A DNA stretch of 64,000 bases from Pelagibacterales bacterium MED-G40 (lineage in GTDB: Bacteria; Pseudomonadota; Alphaproteobacteria; Pelagibacterales; Pelagibacteraceae), in the NCBI GenBank assembly GCA_002457515.1, contig NTJN01000001.1, positions 186,001-250,000 on the forward strand, read 5' to 3'. The notes below the pieces were generated by a model. That model was not told the origin of the DNA and did not search any database. It saw nothing but the letters and a program-made list of their open reading frames with translations. Shown piece after piece: positions 47,035 to 55,700 of the stretch (positions are counted from its first letter, which is position 1; each line of letters starts with the position of its first letter). The translations under genes were made by a program, and so were the position numbers.

Positions 47035-48963
47035 ATGAATAAACTTTTGTGGAAACCCTCTGAAGAAAAAATAAAGGGATCGTTATTAGAAAAGTTTGTA
47101 AACAGTTTAAATATTGAAAAAGATAGAAATTTTAATAATCTGTGGAGATGGAGCAATAAAGAACCAGAAAAGTTTTGGTCAAAACTTTGGGATTTTAGTG
47201 AAATAGTCGGACATAAAGGTGAAAAAATATTAAAAAAAGATAAAACTTTTAATAAGAATACTTTTTTTCCTGATTCAAAAATAAACTATGCTGAAAATTT
47301 GCTTAAGAAAAAAAATAATGAACTTGCTATTAATTTTTTATCAGAAAATGGATTTGAAGAGAGCATAACTTGGCAACAACTTTACGATAAAGTTTGTAAA
47401 TTATCATATTTTTTTAAAAAAATTGGGATAAAAAAAAATGATAGAGTAGCTGCATACGTGCCAAATAAAATTGAGACAGTTATAAGCTTTCTTGCAAGTT
47501 CTAAAAATGGATCAATCTGGTCTTCTTGTTCACCAGATTTTGGGGTTGAAGGAGTTATAGATAGGTTTTTGCAAATTGAACCAAGAATTCTAATAACTTG
47601 CGATTATTACTACTACAATGGAAAAAAAATAAATATCTTACAAAAAGTAGATGAAATTTTAAAAAAAATTCCTTCAATAGAGAAAGTCTTAGTTTTTTCT
47701 TACGATAAGAAAGAAAAAATAAATAAGAAAAATTATTATAATTTTGATGAGATATTAAAAGAATCAAAATTAGATGAAATCTTTGAGAAATACGAGTTTA
47801 ATCATCCTATTTATATTTTATATTCTAGTGGAACGACTGGTAAACCTAAATGTATTACTCATGGAGCTGGAAATGTTTTAATAGAACATAATAAAGAATT
47901 TATGCTTCATTGTGACATTAGAGAAAGTAAAGTATTTTATTATACAACTACAGGATGGATGATGTGGAATTGGCTGATTGGAGCCTTAGGAACAAAGTCA
48001 TCAATTTACTTATTTGACGGTTCACCTACTTATCCAAAAATAGATGTTTTACTGAACTACTGTCAAAATAAAAAATTTAATCTATTTGGAGTTAGTGCAA
48101 AATATATTGATTATTTAAAAAACGAAAAATTTAATTGTAAAAATATAGATCTAAGCTCTTTAAAAATTATTACTTCAACAGGATCTCCTTTGTCTAAAGA
48201 AAGCTTTAATTATGTTTATTCTAATATTAAAAAAGATATACATTTAGCATCAATCGCAGGAGGCACCGACTTAGTTGGTTGCTTAGTTTTAGGAAATTTA
48301 TACTCAAGTGTTTATGAGGGCGAAATACAAGGACCAAGTCTCGGAATTGACGTTGATGTCTTTGATGAGTCCGGTAAAAGTGTGGACATTGGCATAAAAG
48401 GAGAATTAGTTGTAAAAAAACCATTTCCTACAATGCCAATTAAATTTTGGGATGACAAAGACGGAATTAAATACCAAAAAGCATATTTTTCTAAATTTAG
48501 TAATATTTGGCACCATGCAGATTTTACAGCTAAAACTAAAAATAACGGGTTTATTGTTTATGGCAGATCTGATGCAACTCTTAATCCTGGTGGAGTAAGA
48601 ATCGGGACATCAGAAATTTATCAACAAGTTGAGAATATTGAATTTATTACAGAGGGGTTGGTAGTTGGTCAGGAATTTAAAGACGATGTAAGAATTATTC
48701 TTTTTATCACGACTAAAAATAATGAAGACATAAATGAAGATAAAATTAGAATAATAAAAGAAAAAATAAAAAAAAATTGTTCACCTAAACATGTACCGGC
48801 TTTTATTATAAAAGTTCCAGAAATTCCAAGGACTAAAAGTGGAAAGATTGTAGAACTAGCAGTTCGAAAGATTATTAATGGTGAAAAACTTGACAACAAA
48901 GAAGCTATAGCAAATCCCAATAGCTTAGACTTTTTTAAAAACTTATCTGAACTTAAATCTTAA
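47035..48963 (+). CDS. acetoacetyl-CoA synthetase
   Basis: 642-aa AMP-forming ligase of the acetoacetate-CoA ligase type. N-terminal LLWKPSEEKIKGSLLEKFVN and FNNLWRWSNKEPEKFWSKLW are typical; AMP motif ILYSSGTTGKPKCITHGAG, GWMMWNWLIGAL, GGTDLVGCLVLGN, and the C-terminal GRSDATLNPGGVRIG and PRTKSGKIVE with the catalytic Lys. Activates acetoacetate so that the facing thiolase gene product could cleave acetoacetyl-CoA to acetyl-CoA. Gene end-to-end with the thiolase. Confidence 0.9.
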   Translation: MNKLLWKPSEEKIKGSLLEKFVNSLNIEKDRNFNNLWRWSNKEPEKFWSKLWDFSEIVGHKGEKILKKDKTFNKNTFFPDSKINYAENLLKKKNNELAINFLSENGFEESITWQQLYDKVCKLSYFFKKIGIKKNDRVAAYVPNKIETVISFLASSKNGSIWSSCSPDFGVEGVIDRFLQIEPRILITCDYYYYNGKKINILQKVDEILKKIPSIEKVLVFSYDKKEKINKKNYYNFDEILKESKLDEIFEKYEFNHPIYILYSSGTTGKPKCITHGAGNVLIEHNKEFMLHCDIRESKVFYYTTTGWMMWNWLIGALGTKSSIYLFDGSPTYPKIDVLLNYCQNKKFNLFGVSAKYIDYLKNEKFNCKNIDLSSLKIITSTGSPLSKESFNYVYSNIKKDIHLASIAGGTDLVGCLVLGNLYSSVYEGEIQGPSLGIDVDVFDESGKSVDIGIKGELVVKKPFPTMPIKFWDDKDGIKYQKAYFSKFSNIWHHADFTAKTKNNGFIVYGRSDATLNPGGVRIGTSEIYQQVENIEFITEGLVVGQEFKDDVRIILFITTKNNEDINEDKIRIIKEKIKKNCSPKHVPAFIIKVPEIPRTKSGKIVELAVRKIINGEKLDNKEAIANPNSLDFFKNLSELKS

Positions 48964-50145
48964 TTACCTTTCAACGCACATAGCAATGCCCATGCCACCA
49001 CCAATACATAAAGTGGCCAAGCCTTTTTTTACATCTCTTTTTATCATTTCATGAATTAGAGTAACTAAAACTCTTGTTCCTGATGCACCTATAGGATGTC
49101 CCAAAGCAATTGCTCCTCCATTAACATTAACTTTCTCCTCTGGGATTGAAAGGGTTTTTAAAACAGCTAAACTTTGTGCTGCAAAAGCTTCATTAGCTTC
49201 AATTAAATCTAAATCCTTTACAGACCAACCAGCTAAATCAAGTGCTTTTTTTGATGAGGGTATTGGACCAGTACCCATTAACGCGGGATCAACACCGCAA
49301 CTTGCCCAAGACTTTATTTTAACCAATTTTTCCAAACCTCTTTTATTAGCCTCTGTTTCATCCATTAAAACTATAGCAGCGGCCCCATCATTTATTCCCG
49401 AGGAATTTCCAGCAGTTACAGTTCCGTCTTTTTTAAATGCTGATTTTAAACGTTTGAGGGATTCTAAATTTGTACCTTCTCTTGGGTGTTCATCTTTTGC
49501 GAAGCTTATTTCAGATTCTTTCGATTTAATTTTAAAAGCAGTTATTTCATCATTAAATTTATTTTTCTCTTGTGCCTTTAAAGCTTTAGTTTGTGAGTTA
49601 AAAGCAAATTTGTCCTGTTCATCTCTTGTTATTTGAAACTTTGTTGCAACATTTTCAGCAGTAACACCCATATGATAGCCATTAAAAGCATCCCAAAGAC
49701 CGTCCTTAATCATAGTATCTATAAGCTCAGTATTTCCTAATTTTTTTCCATTTCTTATAAAAACAGCGTGAGGAGAAGTAGACATACTTTCTTGCCCCCC
49801 AGCTATAACGATTTTAGAGTCCTTTGAATTAATACTTTGAAAACCTGAAGCTATTGATCTTAACCCGGAACCACAGACCTGGTTCACAACGTAAGCGGGC
49901 TTTTCTTTTGGTAAACCACATTTTATTGCTGCCTGTCTAGCAGGATTTTGCCCAGCTCCACCTGTTAAGACTTGACCCATGATAACTTCGTCAATTTCTT
50001 CATTCTTTAGTTTAGAATTTTTAATAACATCAGAGATTACCGAAGCACCTAGTTCATGCCCGGGTACACTTTTAAGAGAGCCACCCAAAGAACCGATAGC
50101 CGTTCTTTTGGCAGATGTTATTACTACTGTATTTTTTTCTGACAT
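48964..50145 (-). CDS. acetyl-CoA acetyltransferase (thiolase)
   Basis: 393-aa thiolase II family enzyme. Active-site Cys in YVVNQVCGSGLRSIASGF (near residue 90), the His in GGAIALGHPIGASGTRVLV, and the second Cys in ATLCIGGGMGIAM. Comparable to PhaA/AtoB. It can condense two acetyl-CoA or cleave acetoacetyl-CoA. No PHB synthase or reductase is seen in the window, so cleavage of acetoacetyl-CoA made by the convergent neighbour is the simplest reading (inference). Confidence 0.93.
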   Translation of the reverse strand: MSEKNTVVITSAKRTAIGSLGGSLKSVPGHELGASVISDVIKNSKLKNEEIDEVIMGQVLTGGAGQNPARQAAIKCGLPKEKPAYVVNQVCGSGLRSIASGFQSINSKDSKIVIAGGQESMSTSPHAVFIRNGKKLGNTELIDTMIKDGLWDAFNGYHMGVTAENVATKFQITRDEQDKFAFNSQTKALKAQEKNKFNDEITAFKIKSKESEISFAKDEHPREGTNLESLKRLKSAFKKDGTVTAGNSSGINDGAAAIVLMDETEANKRGLEKLVKIKSWASCGVDPALMGTGPIPSSKKALDLAGWSVKDLDLIEANEAFAAQSLAVLKTLSIPEEKVNVNGGAIALGHPIGASGTRVLVTLIHEMIKRDVKKGLATLCIGGGMGIAMCVER

Positions 50146-50209
50146 GTTATTTATATTACAGATTTATAACCTTTATTTACAGGCTTTTTTTTGATAATTG
50201 ATTAGTTAT

Positions 50210-50286
50210 GCGCCTGTAGCTCAACTGGATAGAGCGCTTGGCTACGGACCAGGAGGTTCTGGGTTCAACTCCTAGCAGGCGCACCA
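50210..50286 (+). tRNA. tRNA-Arg (anticodon ACG)
   Basis: Acceptor stem GCGCCTG/CAGGCGC, D-arm AGCTC..GAGC, anticodon stem CTTGG/CCAGG with loop CTACGGA (anticodon ACG, to be edited to ICG for CGU/CGC/CGA), T-arm with GGTTCAACTCC and encoded CCA. 77 nt. It lies between the divergent thiolase gene and a tiny membrane ORF. Confidence 0.97.
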
Positions 50287-50324
50287 TTGATTTTAATGCA
50301 TTTAAAATATAAGTAATTAAGAAG

Positions 50325-50420
50325 ATGAAATTTTTAGCTAATCTATCACTCACAAAATCAATTATTGTTTTTTTTATAATTGTCTTTATTATTTTGATGA
50401 TTTTAACCTGGGCTTTATGA
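50325..50420 (+). CDS. tiny single-helix membrane ORF
   Basis: 31 codons, with a short polar start (MKFLANLSLTKS) followed by a strongly hydrophobic stretch (IIVFFIIVFIILMILTW). AAGAAG is placed directly before the ATG, a weak ribosome-binding site. Its stop overlaps the uppP 3' end by 6 nt in convergent orientation. Could be a real small membrane protein, or a chance frame in AT-rich DNA. No family recognised. Confidence 0.4.
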   Translation: MKFLANLSLTKSIIVFFIIVFIILMILTWAL

Positions 50421-51173
50421 GTAAGCGATAAATAGAATAAGCACTCCTAAGAGTATTCTGTATCCCACAAAAATATTAAGATTAAAATTTTTGATATATT
50501 TTAAAAAATATTTAATAGTTAAATATGAAGTAATAAAAGATAAAAAAATAGCTAGTAAATTTATTAAGGAAAAATTTATATTTTTAGAAACAAAAATATT
50601 TTGTAAACCATATATGCTCACAGCTGCTAAAATAGGTATTGATAATAAAAATGAAATTTTTGCAGATTCAACTCTTTCAAATTTAAGTGTCCTGGCTGCT
50701 GTGATAGCTATCCCAGAACGACTAACACCCGGTATTAGTGATAGCACTTGTAAAAAACCTACATATAAAGCTGATTTAAAACCAAAGTCTTTGTTAATCT
50801 TTTTCCTATTTTCAAATTTGTCACTGATATAAAGTAAAATACCAAAAACAATAGTTGTCCAACCTATTACCTTCATATTTCTTAATTGATCAATTAAATT
50901 ATATTTAACTAAAAGATAACCAGTTATTATAAGTGGAATAGAGGAAATAAAAATTTTTAAAAACAACTCTTTATTCTGAAAAAAATTTAAAATTTCTGTT
51001 CTAAAATAAAGAATGATTGCAAAAAAAGATCCGATATGAAGACTGACATCTATAGAGAGATTTTGATTAGAGTAATTAAAATATTTAGATATTATAATTA
51101 AATGCGATGAAGAGCTTACGGGTAAAAATTCTGTAATTCCTTGTACAATTGACAGAATAAATATTTCAATCAT
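50415..51173 (-). CDS. uppP: undecaprenyl-diphosphatase
   Basis: Integral membrane phosphatase (UppP/BacA) recycling the lipid carrier of peptidoglycan synthesis. 252 aa. Conserved motifs GITEFLPVSSSSHLII (near residue 11) and PGVSRSGIAITAAR (near residue 165) are both present, with seven or eight membrane helices. Slightly shorter than the usual ~270 aa. Confidence 0.95.
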   Translation of the reverse strand: MIEIFILSIVQGITEFLPVSSSSHLIIISKYFNYSNQNLSIDVSLHIGSFFAIILYFRTEILNFFQNKELFLKIFISSIPLIITGYLLVKYNLIDQLRNMKVIGWTTIVFGILLYISDKFENRKKINKDFGFKSALYVGFLQVLSLIPGVSRSGIAITAARTLKFERVESAKISFLLSIPILAAVSIYGLQNIFVSKNINFSLINLLAIFLSFITSYLTIKYFLKYIKNFNLNIFVGYRILLGVLILFIAYS

Positions 51174-51222
51174 TTCATATATACTTATATTTTAAGATTG
51201 TTTTTTTATAGGCAAGCCAAAG

Positions 51223-51239
51223 TGCATAGCAGCTATGCA
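51223..51239. promoter_or_regulatory. palindrome 1 upstream of gltD
   Basis: TGCATAGCAGCTATGCA is a perfect 8+1+8 inverted repeat in the 159-nt gap between uppP and gltD, about 100 nt before the gltD start. It looks like a binding site for a dimeric regulator. It does not match the NtrC consensus TGCACC-N5-GGTGCA closely, though the outer TGCA is shared. Confidence 0.5.
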
Positions 51240-51277
51240 TAAAATAAAGCTCATTTTACTGTATTTTTGAAAAAAAG

Positions 51278-51294
51278 GGTAATAGTTTATTACC
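51278..51294. promoter_or_regulatory. palindrome 2 upstream of gltD
   Basis: GGTAATAGTTTATTACC is a perfect 7+3+7 inverted repeat just upstream of the candidate gltD -35 box. Its position suits an activator site or an RNA hairpin of a longer transcript. No named regulator recognised. Confidence 0.45.
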
Positions 51295-51299
51295 TATTT

Positions 51300-51329
51300 T
51301 TGCTTTAATTTTTAATTTTTTTATATACT
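51300..51329 (+). promoter_or_regulatory. candidate promoter of gltD
   Basis: TTGCTT (51300-51305), 18-nt spacer and TATACT (51324-51329). The -10 box is good, the -35 poor, as expected for an activated promoter. It ends 4 nt before ATG 51333 and 9 nt before ATG 51339, so the mRNA would begin at or near the start codon. Confidence 0.4.
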
Positions 51330-51338
51330 TTAATGATT

Positions 51339-52787
51339 ATGGCAAAAGAAAAAATGTTAAAATTTACCAATATTGTACAGGAAACACCTGATAAGCGTGA
51401 AACTGATAGACGTAGAGGTGATTTTCACGAAATTTATAAAGAATATATTAATGCTAAAGCACAAGAGCAATCTAGCAGATGTTCGCAATGCGGAGTTCCC
51501 TTTTGTCAAGTCCATTGCCCCCTTCATAATAATATTCCTGATTGGTTAAAATTAACTGCTGAAGGTAGGTTAAAGGAAGCTTACGAACTCTCTCAAAATA
51601 CAAATAATATGCCCGAGGTTTGTGGAAGAATTTGCCCTCAAGATAGATTATGCGAGGGCAATTGTGTAATTGAACAGTCAGGTCACGGGACTGTTACAAT
51701 AGGTTCAGTAGAAAAGTATATTACCGAAACAGCATGGAAAGAAGGCTGGATCAAACCAATAAAAATTAAAAACGAAAAGAGGCAATCAATAGGTATAATT
51801 GGTGCAGGACCAGCGGGGTTAGCTTGTGCAGAGGAATTAAGAAAGTCTGGTTTTAAAGTTACAATATATGACAGGTATGATCGTCCAGGAGGATTGCTAA
51901 TTTATGGTATACCTAATTTTAAATTGGAAAAGCATGTAGTAGAAAGAAGAACTAAACTTTTAAAAGACTCTGGCATTATATTTAAACAAAATTTTGAAGT
52001 AGGGAATAATTCTAGTTTAAAACAACTTAAGGAAAAACACGACGCTATTTTAATTGCAACAGGAGTTTATAAACCTCGTGAGATTGATTTACCCGGGAAT
52101 AATCTAGGAAATATTTTTCCTGCGATGGATTTTTTAACTGCATCAAATCGAAAAGGTCTTGGAGATAATGTAAAAATGTTTGATGACGGAACTTTAAATG
52201 CCGAGGGTAAAGATGTAATAGTTATAGGAGGCGGTGACACTGCAATGGATTGTGTTAGAACCGCAGTTAGACAAAAAGCAAAATCAGTAAAATGCTTATA
52301 CAGAAGAGACAAAGAAAACATGCCTGGCTCAGCTCGAGAAGTAAATAATGCTGAAGAAGAAGGTGTGAAGTTCATATGGCTTTCTAGTCCGAAGGAGTTT
52401 CTTGGCAATTCTTTTGTAGAATCAGTAAATATTGATAAAATGATCCTAGGAAAGCCAGATGCCTCAGGTAGAAAAAAACCTGAAATACAAAAAGGTTCAG
52501 AATTTAAAATTAAGACCGATTTAGTTATTAAAGCATTAGGATTTGATCCTGAAGATATACCGAAACTTTTTGGTGAATACGATTTGCAAGTTTCAAAATG
52601 GGGAACTATTCGAATAGATCTTAAGACTATGCAAACAAATATTAATGGAGTATTTGCAGCCGGGGATATTGTAAGAGGTGCTTCTCTAGTTGTTTGGGCA
52701 ATAAGAGATGGAAGAGATGCAGCAAAACAAATAGAAATTTTTTTGAAAGATAAAGAGAAACTTAATCAAATTGAGAAAGTAGCTTAA
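51339..52787 (+). CDS. gltD: glutamate synthase small subunit
   Basis: FAD-NADPH subunit that feeds electrons to GltB. N-terminal cysteines in CSQCGVPFCQVHCPLHNNIP and CGRICPQDRLCEGNC ligate 4Fe-4S clusters; GIIGAGPAGLACAEEL binds FAD and VIGGGDTAMDCVRTAVR binds NADPH. 482 aa from ATG 51339 (MAKEKMLKFTN); an ATG at 51333 would add two residues. It lies 3 nt upstream of gltB, in the order gltD-gltB. Ammonia assimilation with glutamine synthetase, which is not in the window. Confidence 0.93.
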   Translation: MAKEKMLKFTNIVQETPDKRETDRRRGDFHEIYKEYINAKAQEQSSRCSQCGVPFCQVHCPLHNNIPDWLKLTAEGRLKEAYELSQNTNNMPEVCGRICPQDRLCEGNCVIEQSGHGTVTIGSVEKYITETAWKEGWIKPIKIKNEKRQSIGIIGAGPAGLACAEELRKSGFKVTIYDRYDRPGGLLIYGIPNFKLEKHVVERRTKLLKDSGIIFKQNFEVGNNSSLKQLKEKHDAILIATGVYKPREIDLPGNNLGNIFPAMDFLTASNRKGLGDNVKMFDDGTLNAEGKDVIVIGGGDTAMDCVRTAVRQKAKSVKCLYRRDKENMPGSAREVNNAEEEGVKFIWLSSPKEFLGNSFVESVNIDKMILGKPDASGRKKPEIQKGSEFKIKTDLVIKALGFDPEDIPKLFGEYDLQVSKWGTIRIDLKTMQTNINGVFAAGDIVRGASLVVWAIRDGRDAAKQIEIFLKDKEKLNQIEKVA

Positions 52788-52790
52788 ATT

Positions 52791-55700
52791 ATGAAAAGAT
52801 ACTTAAAAAATAAAAACTTTTTAATAAAAAATTTAGCTTACGACCCATCTACAGAGCACGATGCGTGTGGTGTTGGGCTTATCGCTTCAACCGATGGAAA
52901 AAAATCAAGAAAAATAGTTGAGTATGGAATTCAGGCATTAAAAGCAGTTTGGCATAGAGGGGCAGTAGATGCAGATGGTAAATCTGGTGATGGCGCTGGA
53001 ATAAAATTAGAGATTTCGCCAGATTTTTTTAAAGAAAAAATATTGTCCACGGGTCATTCACATGATGAAAAAACTAGAGTTTGTGTAGGTATGATTTTTT
53101 TACCAAGAAATGATTATGCAAATCAAGAAAAGTGCAGATCAATAACAGAGACTGTTTTGCTTGAGGAAAACTATTATATTTATGGTTGGAGGCAAGTCCC
53201 AGTTAACCCCAAAGTTTTAGGTGAGAAAGCAGAAATGAGCAGGCCTGAGATTACCCAAGTTTTATTTAGAAAAAACGAGCATTTAGAGACAGACGATCTT
53301 GAAAGAGATCTTTTTGTTGTAAGAAAAAAAATAGAAAAATTAGCCCGAGATTCTCAACTAAAAGAATTTTATATTTGCTCTTTAAGTTCAAGATCTATCG
53401 TCTACAAAGGAATGTTTTTAGCAGAGTCTTTAGAAGACTTTTATCCAGATCTAAAAGATAAAAATTTTAAATCAAGATTTGCAATTTTTCACCAAAGATA
53501 CTCCACTAATACTTTTCCTAGTTGGGACCTGGCTCAACCTTTTAGATCTTTAGCACACAACGGGGAAATTAATACAATTAAAGGAAATATTAATTGGATG
53601 AAAATTCACGAACAAGACATGTCTAGTTCTCTTTTTAAAAATGTTAATGACTTAAAACCTGTGATTAGAAGTTCATCCGACTCCGGAGCTCTTGACAATG
53701 TTTTTGAACTGTTAACTCATTCTGGGAAACTGGCACCACTAATTAAACTTATGATGATACCAGATGCTTGGTCCAAAAGGAGCAAAACTGTTCCAAAAAA
53801 TCATCAACAACTCTTCAATTTTTTAAATAGCAGTATTGAACCTTGGGATGGACCTGCAGCAATTTGTGCGACTGATGCAAAATGGGTTATAGCAGCTACA
53901 GACAGAAATGGATTGAGGCCTCTTAGATATACCGTAACTTCTGACAATTTAGTTTTTGCGGGTTCAGAAACAGGAATGATAGAAATTCCTGAAGAAAAAA
54001 TAATTTCTAAAGGTAGATTAGGTCCAGGGCAAATCATAGCTATAGAACTTAAAAAAGGTAAATTTTTTAAAGATGAACAATTAAAAAATTACATTTCTAA
54101 AGAGTATAAAAAATTCAATAAACAGATTGTTGATTTAGATAAAAAAGTTTCAAGCACCAAAGAAGCGCCCAGTTTCGTGAGAGATGAATTAAGAAGAAGA
54201 CAATATCTTTCGGGTTTTAGCATTGAAGATTTAGAGCTTATTCTTCATCCAATGGTTGAAGACAGTAAAGAGACCACTGGTTCGATGGGAGATGATACTC
54301 CTGTTGCAGTTTTGTCGAGTCATTTCAGACCGGTTGCCCATTATTTTAGACAAAACTTTAGCCAAGTTACAAATCCTCCTATCGACTCTTTAAGAGAAAA
54401 TAAAGTGATGAGTTTAAAAACCAGATTTGGAAATTTAGGAAATATTCTTGATTTTGATAATTTAACCGAGGACAATATCTATGTTTTAGACAGTCCTATT
54501 TTATCTAATTCACAATTTAAGAAATTTAAAAAATTATTTCAAAAAAATATAAAAATTTTGAACTGTACTTTTAATGTAAATTCTTCATTAAAAGACAGAA
54601 TAGAAGCTATAAGATCTGAAGCTGAGGTAGCAGTCCGAGAAGGGAGCAAAACTCTAATTCTGAGCGATATTAAAGTTTCTAAAGATAGTGCAAACATTCC
54701 AATGATTTTAGCTGTTGGCGCTGTTCATTCACATTTGGTTAAACTTGGGTTAAGAGGCTATTGCTCTATAAATGTTGAAACTTCGGAAACTCTAGACACA
54801 CATTCTTTTGCAGTTTTAATTGGTGTTGGTGCTACGACAATTAACCCTTACTTGGCCATTGACAGTATATATCAAAGATTTGAAAGAAAACTTTTTGGTA
54901 AACTAGATTTTGATACTTGTGTGAAAAGATTTAAAAAATCAATTGAAAATGGACTGTTAAAAATAATGTCTAAAATGGGAATTTCAGTCATTAGTTCTTA
55001 TAGAGGGGGCTGTAATTTTGAGGCCGTTGGTTTAAGTAGAGCTATTGTTTCTGACTATTTTCCTGGCATGGTATCACGTATTTCAGGCATAGGAATTACT
55101 GGTTTTGAAGAAAAAATTAAAAAACTTCATCAAAAAGCTTATGAAAAAAATGTTTTTGTTTTACCAATTGGAGGGATCTATAAATATAGAAAGCTAGGCG
55201 AGGAACACCAATTTCAAGGGAATTTAATCCACGTTTTACAAACTGCAGTTGGAAATAAGTCTTACGAGACTTACAAAAAGTATTCAAAAGGAATGCATAA
55301 TTTACCACCAATAAATTTAAGAGATCTATTGGAATTTAAGAAAGAGAGAAGTTCACTTGATGTAAATGAAGTTGAAAAGGTTGAGGAGTTAACTAAAAGA
55401 TTTGGTAGTGGAAGCATGTCACATGGAGCATTATCAGAGGAAGCCCATGAAACGTTAGCTATTGGAATGAACAGAATAAAAGGCGCGTCCTGTAGCGGTG
55501 AAGGCGGAGAAGACTCAAAAAGATTTAAAAAATTAGAAAATGGTGACACTGCGAATTCTAGAGTTAAACAAGTTGCATCTGCAAGATTTGGAGTAACTGT
55601 AGACTATTTAAATAATTGTAATGAAATAGAAATTAAAATTGCACAAGGTGCGAAGCCTGGAGAGGGAGGTCAGTTACCTGGTTTTAAAGTTACAAAAGAT

